Source of the DNA: Robiginitomaculum sp.
Lineage (GTDB): Bacteria; Pseudomonadota; Alphaproteobacteria; Caulobacterales; Maricaulaceae
Direction of reading: 5' to 3'
Length of the DNA stretch: 6,046 nucleotides
Assembly (NCBI GenBank): GCA_002733735.2
Contig: NVWT02000003.1
Span: forward strand, 130,871-136,916
Shown: one piece after another, positions 1 through 6,046 of the stretch
Position numbering within the stretch: the first letter of the stretch is position 1
Layout: every line of letters starts with the position of its first letter
The notes under the pieces: generated by a model
What the model saw: the letters and a program-made list of their open reading frames with translations, nothing else
What the model was told of the DNA's origin: nothing
The model's database searches: none
Position numbers and translations under genes: made by a program

Positions 1-1077
1 CTTGCCCCTTATGCCAAATCGGTAATTACCAATATCGACGCTTCCCCTTCAACTTTTAATATTTTTGTCAACTCCACCTTAGGTGCCGGAGTTCCAGTTT
101 ATGCTGATATTGCCAGACAATTCATCAGGTTTTACGAAGATACCAGCATGGTGCCCACCGCAGGGAAGGGCGTTTCCAAACCTGCTGTAGCACCACCAGT
201 AAATTCCGGGCTTGTATATGGTGCCACCAGTCATGCCGTTACTTCACCAGGCCCTGTAGCCGGCGGAGCGATTAATACACCTGATGGCATTTGGAATGCA
301 GTTTTTGACAGCACCACCGCCACAGGAGAAATCATTCGCAATCAAGGTGCTATATTAATTTCCGTCGAGGGTGAATGGTCAGCTTTTATATTTGGAACTG
401 AAGCAGGAGAAGTATATCAATTTGGTTCCATTATACCAAATGAAACAGCTATTCCCGATCCAACAATGGGCATAGATATAAGGAATTTCGAAGAAAATCC
501 AGACGCCATGGATGGCTCGATGATAGAAAACCCTTACCAAGGATCAGGAATATGGCAGCCGAATTCATTTATCTCTGGCAGTGTAGTTTTTGCCTCTCCA
601 GCAGCTCCAGCCTCCAAAGGAAATATCTCCAAACCAGCGATTACTCAACAACGATCAGCGAACTTTAAGGCTACTTATAGCGCGGTTTATGACCGAACAG
701 TAACTTTTGCTGGGCTGGAGGGAGATTACGACGTTGTTGAAGAAAACGACAATGGTGCAGTTAACGATATTGGCGATGTCACTTTTACCAATGACGGTAC
801 CTTTAGTGGGTCTGTAGTCCCAGATCGCGGAATTAACTGCACAGTAAGCGGTTCTCTTACGGAAAATGGTAACAATAAGAACCTGTTTGGCGTCGAGATG
901 ACCATTGTCGGCTGTGATTTTGCTGATGCATACTTGGGGCAGGGTTTTCAATTAGATGAAACTTTTGCCGAGAGTTCGCATGTTGCAAATGTATTTCGCT
1001 TTATAGCTCTTGGAGACTCAACTAATACACCGGTAAACTTAGCTCTGGTACCAGTTGGAAGCCTTGTTTTCCCATAA
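1..1077 (+). CDS. Partial gene (5' end outside window): beta-rich, probably surface or secreted protein, function unknown
   Basis: The frame is open from base 1 to the TAA at 1075-1077, giving 358 visible residues and no start. The ATG at 148 is an internal Met, because 49 clean codons precede it in frame and no clear ribosome binding site lies before it. From about base 280 the protein is rich in Gly, Asn, Thr and alternating hydrophobic residues, as in beta-sheet proteins. It begins there with GIWNAVF and later has two cysteines in CTVSG (about 838-852) and IVGCDF (about 904-921). From memory only, this resembles a proteobacterial beta-barrel lipoprotein pattern: a 'GlW' start, then a late 'GC...G' strand and a second Cys. 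The signal peptide or lipobox would be outside the window, so export is inferred. The motif KG(x)[VI]SKPA[VI] occurs at 166-189 and 616-642 and again in the next gene. I do not recognise a function, and a role as substrate or partner of the downstream protease is speculation. Confidence 0.8.
   Translation, partial: LAPYAKSVITNIDASPSTFNIFVNSTLGAGVPVYADIARQFIRFYEDTSMVPTAGKGVSKPAVAPPVNSGLVYGATSHAVTSPGPVAGGAINTPDGIWNAVFDSTTATGEIIRNQGAILISVEGEWSAFIFGTEAGEVYQFGSIIPNETAIPDPTMGIDIRNFEENPDAMDGSMIENPYQGSGIWQPNSFISGSVVFASPAAPASKGNISKPAITQQRSANFKATYSAVYDRTVTFAGLEGDYDVVEENDNGAVNDIGDVTFTNDGTFSGSVVPDRGINCTVSGSLTENGNNKNLFGVEMTIVGCDFADAYLGQGFQLDETFAESSHVANVFRFIALGDSTNTPVNLALVPVGSLVFP
166..189 (+). other. KGxSKPA peptide motif, copy 1
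   Basis: The encoded peptide is KGVSKPAV. It lies in a Pro/Ala/Val-rich linker-like stretch before the beta-rich part of the first protein. A near-identical peptide recurs in this protein and in the neighbouring protease. Confidence 0.6.
616..642 (+). other. KGxSKPA peptide motif, copy 2
   Basis: The encoded peptide is KGNISKPAI, with one extra Asn compared with the other copies. It is preceded by an Ala/Pro/Ser-rich stretch and sits between two beta-strand-like segments (SGSVVF and NFKATYSAVYD), so it probably forms an exposed loop. Confidence 0.6.
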
Positions 1078-1085
1078 GTCACTGT

Positions 1086-1117
1086 ATGACATAGATGAAA
1101 AACCGGTATTTTATAAT
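1086..1117 (+). promoter_or_regulatory. Candidate sigma-70-type promoter upstream of the metalloprotease
   Basis: A perfect TATAAT lies at 1112-1117. An ATGACA (5 of 6 matches to TTGACA) lies at 1086-1091. The 20-nt spacing is longer than the usual 17, so the pair is not ideal. It sits in the 174-bp gap before the protease gene, about 135 bp from its start codon, which would imply a long leader. AT-rich sequence at 1201-1213 could supply a second, closer promoter but has no good -35 box. Confidence 0.3.
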
Positions 1118-1216
1118 AGCAGAATAAAAAAATATGTGGTAATGTGCGCTACACCATAGTCGTGTGTCCATTAAGTATCCTGTTTGTATTCACATGAACT
1201 TATATTTTATACCGGT
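1102..1216. repeat. Imperfect inverted repeat, ACCGGTAT arms
   Basis: ACCGGTAT at 1102-1109 is matched by its reverse complement ATACCGGT at 1209-1216, with 99 bp between the arms. Both arms are followed on their inner or outer side by AT-rich TATA-like sequence. ACCGGT is itself a palindrome, so each arm could bind a dimeric regulator alone. The left arm overlaps the spacer just ahead of the candidate TATAAT. The match is only 8 bp and could be chance. Confidence 0.35.
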
Positions 1217-1238
1217 ACATATACGGTGCAAGTTGCAT

Positions 1239-1243
1239 AGGGA
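1239..1243 (+). promoter_or_regulatory. Ribosome binding site for the metalloprotease
   Basis: AGGGA lies 8 nt before the ATG at 1252. This supports that start, which also puts a well-formed signal peptide at the N-terminus. Confidence 0.7.
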
Positions 1244-1251
1244 AAACATCA

Positions 1252-3318
1252 ATGCCACATTCTTATTTTTCTAAACCTTTAATCGCAACTGCCACTTTGT
1301 TGCTCAGCACATTATTAGCAGCCAGCTCATTTGCCAGTGATTTTTGGAACACTGACAAGGAGCAAGCACATATAGAAAACAGACTAAACATTACATTTGA
1401 TCTGTCTTCTTTCAAAATGGCACCTGGCGGCGAAACCAATATTACTTTACCCGGTGGGCAAAATTTAAGCGCGACTTTAACCAGAGTTGAAGGACACAAA
1501 CTAGGCGGACAGAGCTGGGTCGGCAAAGTTGGCACTGGCGACAAGGCCGGTCGAGTATTGATCACCGAAGTAGCGGGGTTTGTGTTTGGAGAAATATTCT
1601 ATGGCAATGAGCAATACTTAATTGAGCCACGCCAAGGACGCCTTGGCCATGTGATTTACAAAGGTAATGACCCAAACCGAGTAGAAGTTGAGTTGGAAAA
1701 TGACGGGGTGTTACCGCCTGCCTCTCTTAGTAGTGTAAGCAAAGCATCAAAAGGCATTTCCAAACCAGCAGTAGTTGGCTCAGTCGGTACTATTGATGTT
1801 GGTATTTTTTATCATGACAGCATGATTGATCGCTGGGGCTTAGGTTTGGCGGCAAGATTGCAGTTTCTGGTTAGCCTTTATGACACCGCATTACTTGACA
1901 GTTTAACCGATGTTCGGGCTAATCTGGTGCATATTGAAGAACGCGCTGGCACTCTTGGTGGCAAGGACAATGGCGACACATTACAAGATCTAAGATCTAA
2001 TTTAAATAATGCCGATGGTAATTTTTCCGGTATTGAAGCTATTCGCACCGCCAAGGGTATTGATGTAGTAACCTATATTCGCAGATTCCAAGCAGACACT
2101 CAATCATCCTGCGGCTCTGGATTTGTACTTGGTGTTGATCATGGTGACCTGGTCGGATCTGCTGCATTTTCCTACAATACAGTTAGCGATGACAGGGATA
2201 TTGACGCGCCGGCGATGGGATCATTCTCGTTTTGCTCTATCTACACATTGTCCCACGAAATCGGCCATAATATGGGAACCCAGCATGATATAGCCAACAC
2301 ACCAGGCAATGGAGTGTTTTCTTTCTCGCATGGTTATACTGTAATTGACAGATTTAGGACAATTATGGGAACTTCCTCCGGTGCGGGAGAAGCCCGTCTT
2401 GGTATTTTTTCCAACCCGTCTTTGACTAATTGCAAGGATCCAAGTAGCGCCGACCCAGAAGAGGCCTGCGGCACTGCCGGTTCTGATGCTGCTAGGTCAA
2501 TGCGCGAAGGCGGATTTACTATGCAAGATTTTAGAGCCAGAGCAACGCGTATCGTTTCTTCTATATTACCATCTTCACGTTCCATTGGTGATGCATCTGG
2601 CGCCGGAGTGGCAACTGCCTTTGCCACCATAATCAACCCTGCTGGTAGCGGCCTTGCAACTTCTTGTGGCTTGGCATTACCTGGTGCCACCGGTTCGCAA
2701 TTTAGTTATCAAACCACAGATGCAGCTAACGCCTTGTCTGGCACTGCCGATACACCGATTGATATTGCAGCTGGTGCGGCGCAAAGCTTTGTGTTCTCGA
2801 TCACACCCGGCGGCGAGTTCTCTGAAGCCGATATACCGATTGATTTTTTCTGTGGCAACCGCTCCAGTGCTGAAAGCACCAATGGGCTAAACACATTGTT
2901 TTTCTCGGCGGTTGATGGAACTACGCCTGATATTGTAGCAATTGCCGGTACCGATGCCTCAACACCCGGTATCGTTGAAACTGCACCGGGCGGCTCTGGA
3001 GCTTTTGTGGTCGCGGTTAGTAATGTTGGCGCAACAGGTACCGTTACTTTCATCGGCGAAACCAGTAATGCCAGCGTACCAGCAACGTTAAGTGTCTGCC
3101 AAACCGTAACAGCAACAGGTGCCTGCATGGCACCACCAGCGGTAAGTGTTGATGCAACTATCACTGCCGGTGCTACTGCAAGCTTTGCGGTATTTGTCAC
3201 CGAAACCGGTACCATCACTGCCGACTTTGCCAATACTAGGATTTTTGGTCGGTTCAGAGATGGTGCCTCGATCAAGGGCTCAACATCGGTTGCTGTTCGT
3301 ACTGATACCACGCCATAA
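1252..3318 (+). CDS. Secreted zinc metalloprotease, reprolysin-like (M12B-type), with duplicated beta-sandwich-like C-terminal tail
   Basis: An exported zinc endopeptidase of 688 residues. Residues 1-28 form a Sec signal peptide (Lys8, hydrophobic 10-24, likely cleavage after Ala28 in SFA-SD). Residues about 30-150 look like a propeptide domain (GGQSWVGKV, YLIEPRQG). Residue 167 begins the linker KGISKPAV, and the catalytic domain spans about 177-432. It has the full zinc motif HEIGHNMGTQHD: ligands His335, His339 and His345, catalytic Glu336, then Asp346. The Met-turn is IMGTS (Met372), followed by GIFSNPSL as in reprolysin-type enzymes. Cys287/Cys328 and Cys394/Cys406 are plausible disulfides. 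The tail, about 436-688, is Ala/Thr/Val-rich and appears to be two related beta-sandwich units, possibly for substrate or surface binding. No PEP-CTERM or other sorting signal is visible. The gene is followed after 31 bp by a small STN-like protein, probably co-transcribed. Family assignment is strong; substrate and exact subfamily are unknown. Confidence 0.93.
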   Translation: MPHSYFSKPLIATATLLLSTLLAASSFASDFWNTDKEQAHIENRLNITFDLSSFKMAPGGETNITLPGGQNLSATLTRVEGHKLGGQSWVGKVGTGDKAGRVLITEVAGFVFGEIFYGNEQYLIEPRQGRLGHVIYKGNDPNRVEVELENDGVLPPASLSSVSKASKGISKPAVVGSVGTIDVGIFYHDSMIDRWGLGLAARLQFLVSLYDTALLDSLTDVRANLVHIEERAGTLGGKDNGDTLQDLRSNLNNADGNFSGIEAIRTAKGIDVVTYIRRFQADTQSSCGSGFVLGVDHGDLVGSAAFSYNTVSDDRDIDAPAMGSFSFCSIYTLSHEIGHNMGTQHDIANTPGNGVFSFSHGYTVIDRFRTIMGTSSGAGEARLGIFSNPSLTNCKDPSSADPEEACGTAGSDAARSMREGGFTMQDFRARATRIVSSILPSSRSIGDASGAGVATAFATIINPAGSGLATSCGLALPGATGSQFSYQTTDAANALSGTADTPIDIAAGAAQSFVFSITPGGEFSEADIPIDFFCGNRSSAESTNGLNTLFFSAVDGTTPDIVAIAGTDASTPGIVETAPGGSGAFVVAVSNVGATGTVTFIGETSNASVPATLSVCQTVTATGACMAPPAVSVDATITAGATASFAVFVTETGTITADFANTRIFGRFRDGASIKGSTSVAVRTDTTP
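1750..1773 (+). other. KGxSKPA peptide motif, copy 3, at the propeptide/catalytic boundary
   Basis: The encoded peptide KGISKPAV (residues 167-174 of the protease) follows a Ser/Lys-rich stretch and directly precedes VGTIDVGIFY, which looks like the first strand of the catalytic domain. Propeptide removal would be expected near this position. Confidence 0.6.
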
Positions 3319-3338
3319 TTCTGTCACTTTAATTGTTT

Positions 3339-3344
3339 AGAGAA
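3339..3344 (+). promoter_or_regulatory. Weak ribosome binding site for the STN-like protein
   Basis: AGAGAA lies 5 nt before the ATG at 3350. It is a poor match to the consensus, but this start gives a clean signal peptide directly after the start codon. No promoter is seen in the 31-bp gap. Confidence 0.45.
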
Positions 3345-3349
3345 CTTAA

Positions 3350-4030
3350 ATGATCAAGTTTTTTTCCACTATTGTTATTGCTATAACCCTGTCCATTACT
3401 CCGGCTATGGCCGATGTCACAGTAAAAAAACAAGATAATGGTTGGCAGGTAACTGCCGATGCTGAACCAATTACCAGTGTCTTGGAAGCTTTAGGAAAAC
3501 AGGCTGGAATTAAAATTTCGGGTACCAATAAATTGATTGCTGATCCACAAATCACCGGCAATTGGAGTGGTCCACTTGAAGACGTTTTAGCGCGAATTTT
3601 ACGCGGTGCTGACTATGCTACCGAAACGGCAATTGCCAAAGACGGCAGCCAATATATCGTCAGACTAATTGTCCTTTCTGGTGAAATAGGTCAAGCGCCC
3701 GCTCCGCGAGCTATGCAAGCGGCTCGAAGACTACCAACTCCACCAACAGCAGAGCAGACTGAGCAAATAAAAAGAGATGGTGCAAGAGTTACCGGCCTAC
3801 TAGAAACCAAAGCCAGAGTAGTAGCCGGCCTACCGCACAGCCCTAGCAATCCGGTTGCAGAAGCTAGAACCACTAGGGCCGGTGGAGGCAATGGAATTAC
3901 CCGCAATGAAGATGGTAGTTTTGATATTGATCCGGAAACTCAAGCCCGCCTGGCCGAAGCCACCAGACGCGCTCAAGCTGATTTGCAAGCATTGGTAAAT
4001 GCATTGCGGCAAAATGAGCAAGACAATTAA
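3350..4030 (+). CDS. Exported small protein with an STN-like (secretin/TonB short N-terminal) domain
   Basis: A 226-residue protein. Residues 1-21 are a signal peptide with cleavage expected at AMA-DV. Residues about 32-92 fit the STN pattern: a strand (WQVTADAEP), a helix (ITSVLEALGKQAGIKI), a second strand and turn (ITGNWSGPLEDVL) and a closing helix with GADYAT. STN domains normally sit in the periplasm at the N-terminus of secretins and TonB-dependent transducers. Here no secretin or beta-barrel domain follows. A strand (QYIVRLIVLSG, 101-111) comes next, then a Pro/Ala-rich linker, a charged helical stretch (about 134-158), a Gly-rich linker near 177-182 and a final helix (about 194-222) rich in Ala, Arg, Gln and Glu. 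No membrane anchor is seen after the signal peptide, so the mature protein is probably soluble in the periplasm or secreted. It lies 31 bp after the metalloprotease gene, suggesting an accessory, export or regulatory role; this is inference. Confidence 0.82.
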   Translation: MIKFFSTIVIAITLSITPAMADVTVKKQDNGWQVTADAEPITSVLEALGKQAGIKISGTNKLIADPQITGNWSGPLEDVLARILRGADYATETAIAKDGSQYIVRLIVLSGEIGQAPAPRAMQAARRLPTPPTAEQTEQIKRDGARVTGLLETKARVVAGLPHSPSNPVAEARTTRAGGGNGITRNEDGSFDIDPETQARLAEATRRAQADLQALVNALRQNEQDN

Positions 4031-4045
4031 AGCTTAAAACAGCTT
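4030..4045. terminator. Weak hairpin in the convergent gap, possible bidirectional terminator
   Basis: AAGCT (4030-4034) and AGCTT (4041-4045) can pair around a 6-nt loop between the converging genes, overlapping both stop codons. The stem is only 5 bp and has no long T-run on either strand, so intrinsic termination here is doubtful. Confidence 0.15.
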
Positions 4046-4688
4046 ATTTAGTCCCAAACAAACGATCGCCAGCATCGCCAAGACCCGGAACAATAAACCC
4101 GTTTTCATTTAAGCCATCATCAATGGCAGCAGTAATAATCGGCACATCTGGGTGAGCATCGCTAAGATTTTTAATGCCCTCTGGTGCTGCCAATAAACAC
4201 ACAAAGCTAATGTGCTTTGCGCCAGCTTGTTTTATACGAGTAATTGCGGCAATCGCTGAATTTCCGGTGGCCAACATCGGATCAAGCGCGATCACTCTTC
4301 GCTGGGATAAATCGTTTGGTAACTTTACCAAATACTCTACTGGGCGCAAAGTTTCTTCATCACGATACATGCCCACATGCCCAACCCGCGCCGAAGGCAC
4401 CAGATCCAGCATCGCCCCAAGCAGGCCATCGCCAGCTCGTAAAATTGAAACAAAACACAGTTTCTTGCCGGCCAAAACCGGCTGCATGGTTTTAGTCATT
4501 GGCGTTTCAATTTCGCGCAATTCAGTACGTAAGTCTTTCATCGCCTCATAACCAAGCAACATGGCAATTTCCGATAATAACGCCCGAAACTCGGCAGTAC
4601 TTTTTTCTTTACGCCGCATCAAAGTTAGCTTGTGGGCAATAAGCGGGTGATTAACCACAACAAGGTTTGAATTATTATTACTGGTCAT
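4044..4688 (-). CDS. upp: Uracil phosphoribosyltransferase
   Basis: Cytoplasmic pyrimidine salvage enzyme that converts uracil and PRPP into UMP and pyrophosphate. The 214 residues are close to the usual length of about 208-210. Visible signatures are ILRAGDGLL (82-90), MYRDEETLRPVEY (107-119), the PRPP-binding loop LDPMLATGNSA (135-145) and the C-terminal uracil-binding region NGFIVPGLGDAGDRLFGTK (196-214). The PRPP loop reads TGNSA rather than the TGGS of the Escherichia coli enzyme, and FIVPG replaces YIIPG; both look like normal family variation and the protein appears intact. The ATG at 4688 is backed by a good ribosome binding site. It starts 17 bp after the acyl-CoA ligase stop and is probably co-transcribed with it, and it converges on the STN-like gene with a 13-bp gap. 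No uraA permease gene is visible next to it. Confidence 0.97.
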   Translation of the reverse strand: MTSNNNSNLVVVNHPLIAHKLTLMRRKEKSTAEFRALLSEIAMLLGYEAMKDLRTELREIETPMTKTMQPVLAGKKLCFVSILRAGDGLLGAMLDLVPSARVGHVGMYRDEETLRPVEYLVKLPNDLSQRRVIALDPMLATGNSAIAAITRIKQAGAKHISFVCLLAAPEGIKNLSDAHPDVPIITAAIDDGLNENGFIVPGLGDAGDRLFGTK

Positions 4689-4696
4689 AAGGTTGG

Positions 4697-4702
4697 CCTT
4701 TC
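4697..4702 (-). promoter_or_regulatory. Ribosome binding site for upp
   Basis: On the minus strand the sequence reads GAAAGG, ending 8 nt before the upp ATG. It occupies most of the 17-bp gap to the upstream ligase gene, leaving no room for a separate promoter. Confidence 0.7.
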
Positions 4703-4705
4703 AAA

Positions 4706-6046
4706 TTACAATAAAGCCGCTCGTAAATCTTTCTTGGCAATTTTACCGGTGGCAATGCGCGGCAAACGTTCACTTTGTAAAATTACTTTAGTTGGAATCT
4801 TATAACTGGCCAGTGTGGCTTTTAAGGCCAAGCACAGTTCTTGTTCATTAATCTTAGCTTCTGGTGCAATGCAAATAACTGCCGCTACTTGTTCACCAAG
4901 ACGGGCATCTGGTAAGCCAAATACCGAACATTCCAGAACCTCGTCCAATGAACAAATTGCACTTTCCACTTCTAAGGTGGCAATGTTTTCGCCGCCACGA
5001 ATAATTATGTCTTTGAGCCGATCAACGATATAGAGTAAGCCCTCTTCATCGATCACCCCGACATCACCGGTACGTAACCAGCCATCAACAAAAGCATCGG
5101 CGGTGGCCTCAGGTTGGTTCCAATAACCTTTGATATTACAAATCGATTTTATGCATATCTCGCCACGTTGACCATTGGGAAGTGCTTTATTACTTGCAGG
5201 ATCACGTATTTCCAACTCGACTATTGGGTTAATTGCTTTGCCAATACTTGACGGATTCGCCAGATAATCATCACCGGCAATAAATGCACCTATGCCATTA
5301 GTTTCAGTTAAGCCATAGCCAGCCAAAGGTGAGCTGGCTCCAAACACTTGTTTTATATCTTCTACATGATCAGCAGGACGTGCCGCGCCGCCAGCACTAA
5401 GATCAGTTAAACTTGATAAATCAAAGTCACCACGGTTCGGCGCACCTACCAGATCCGCAGTCATGGTTGGCACACCGGTCACGTTCATAATCTTTTCTTG
5501 CTCGATCAAAGACATGGCATCTGTTACATCCCATTTTCGCATCAATACCAATTTTCTGGCCGCAACCACTGATACCAGAAAAATCACCATACAGCCGGTG
5601 ACATGGAATAATGGAATTGGCAGTAAAACCGATAATTGCGGCGCTTTTGGATCGTCGATGATTTTACCGCCGTTTTTATAAAACTTCATCGCCAAACCCA
5701 ACATAGCATAACCAAACACCGCCGATATTACCGCGCGGTTGTTTGACAATGCTCCTTTGGGATACCCGGTGGAGCCAGAAGTATACATCAAGCAAACATC
5801 ATCTTCGGGCAGAATCTCAACAGTAGGCGCTGTAGTGGCTGTTGATGCTGCTTCCAAAGCAGTAAAATCTAGCCAATTTGAATTATTGTCATAGCTATCG
5901 GAGCAAAGAACTTTGACCAAACCTGTTGGCGGATTGCTCATTGCATTAACGGCTCTGGCCCGCCGGTCATCAGCGATTATAAGATTTGCGCCGCTGTCTT
6001 TTAGGGCAAACTCTAATTCCGTAGCGCCCCACCATGAATTAAGCGG
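4706..6046 (-). CDS. Partial acyl-CoA ligase (ANL superfamily AMP-forming synthetase), N-terminus outside window
   Basis: Activates a carboxylic acid, probably a fatty or related acid, with ATP to an acyl-adenylate and then an acyl-CoA. The frame runs from the right edge to the TAA at 4706-4708: 446 visible residues of a family usually about 500-560 long. The Met at 5941 is internal, since the 35 residues before it (PLNSWWGATELEFALKDSGA onward) are typical conserved ligase sequence. Motifs in visible-residue numbers: phosphate loop YTSGSTGYPKG (88-98, bases 5753-5785), LFHVTG (146-151), YGLTETNG (244-251), WLRTGD (323-328), hinge DRLKDIIIRGGENI (342-355) and catalytic Lys435 in RIATGK (base 4742). 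All key residues are present, so the enzyme is probably active. Chain-length or substrate preference cannot be read from the sequence; medium- or long-chain fatty acids or a steroid side chain are all possible. No membrane segment is evident. Upp follows in the same direction. Confidence 0.95.
   Translation of the reverse strand, partial: PLNSWWGATELEFALKDSGANLIIADDRRARAVNAMSNPPTGLVKVLCSDSYDNNSNWLDFTALEAASTATTAPTVEILPEDDVCLMYTSGSTGYPKGALSNNRAVISAVFGYAMLGLAMKFYKNGGKIIDDPKAPQLSVLLPIPLFHVTGCMVIFLVSVVAARKLVLMRKWDVTDAMSLIEQEKIMNVTGVPTMTADLVGAPNRGDFDLSSLTDLSAGGAARPADHVEDIKQVFGASSPLAGYGLTETNGIGAFIAGDDYLANPSSIGKAINPIVELEIRDPASNKALPNGQRGEICIKSICNIKGYWNQPEATADAFVDGWLRTGDVGVIDEEGLLYIVDRLKDIIIRGGENIATLEVESAICSLDEVLECSVFGLPDARLGEQVAAVICIAPEAKINEQELCLALKATLASYKIPTKVILQSERLPRIATGKIAKKDLRAALL

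Noticed and set aside
655..951. Minus-strand open frame of 98 codons within the first gene
   Set aside because: It is antisense to a continuous plus-strand frame with protein-like features and shows no domain or clear ribosome binding site.
1201..1225. Second promoter close to the protease start (TATATT, TATACC or TATACG as -10)
   Set aside because: Several AT-rich hexamers are possible but none pairs with a convincing -35 box, so I did not annotate a separate promoter.
2709..3311. Minus-strand open frame of 200 codons inside the protease tail
   Set aside because: It is antisense to a strongly supported coding region, its product is a low-complexity Val/Ala/Pro/Thr sequence mirroring the repetitive codons of the sense strand, and it has no recognisable domain.
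4174..4551. Plus-strand open frame of 125 codons opposite upp
   Set aside because: It lies wholly within upp, whose identity is certain, and its product has no recognisable motif.
5939..5941. Met codon as the start of the acyl-CoA ligase
   Set aside because: The 35 upstream codons encode typical conserved ligase sequence (PLNSWW ... DSGANLIIADDRR) and continue to the window edge.
1..6046. CRISPR arrays, tRNA or rRNA genes, insertion sequences and riboswitches
   Set aside because: I found no regularly spaced repeats, cloverleaf-like sequence, transposase motif or long structured leader. Nearly the whole window is accounted for by coding sequence.

Overview
The window looks like proteobacterial chromosome. 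By eye the GC content is moderate (mid-40s percent), genes are tightly packed, and exported proteins carry Sec-type signal peptides. The uracil phosphoribosyltransferase and the acyl-CoA ligase read like proteobacterial housekeeping proteins. I cannot fix the class: the uracil phosphoribosyltransferase has features I associate with alphaproteobacteria, while the rest would fit a marine gammaproteobacterium equally well. I see no RNA genes, insertion sequences, CRISPR arrays or phage genes.

The left two thirds is a plus-strand block of three genes for exported, or probably exported, proteins. First comes the 3' part of a gene that enters from the left edge (1-1077), encoding a beta-rich, probably surface or secreted protein of unknown function. 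After a 174-bp intergenic region holding a candidate promoter and an inverted ACCGGTAT repeat comes a 688-residue secreted zinc metalloprotease (1252-3318) with signal peptide, propeptide-like region, reprolysin-type HExxHxxGxxHD catalytic domain and a C-terminal beta-sandwich-like tail that seems internally duplicated. Only 31 bp later, probably in the same transcript, lies a small exported protein (3350-4030) with an STN-like domain, the fold found at the N-terminus of secretins and TonB-dependent transducers, but here without any secretin or receptor attached.

The right third is a minus-strand pair that converges on the protease block with a 13-bp gap: an acyl-CoA ligase running in from the right edge (4706-6046) followed 17 bp later by upp (4044-4688). 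They are probably co-transcribed, although fatty acid activation and uracil salvage have no obvious link.

The most interesting signal is a short peptide motif, KG(x)[VI]SKPA[VI]. It occurs twice in the first protein and once in the protease, where it sits exactly between the propeptide-like region and the catalytic domain. One testable reading is that it is a processing or recognition site shared by the protease and a neighbouring substrate. A simpler reading is a shared linker.
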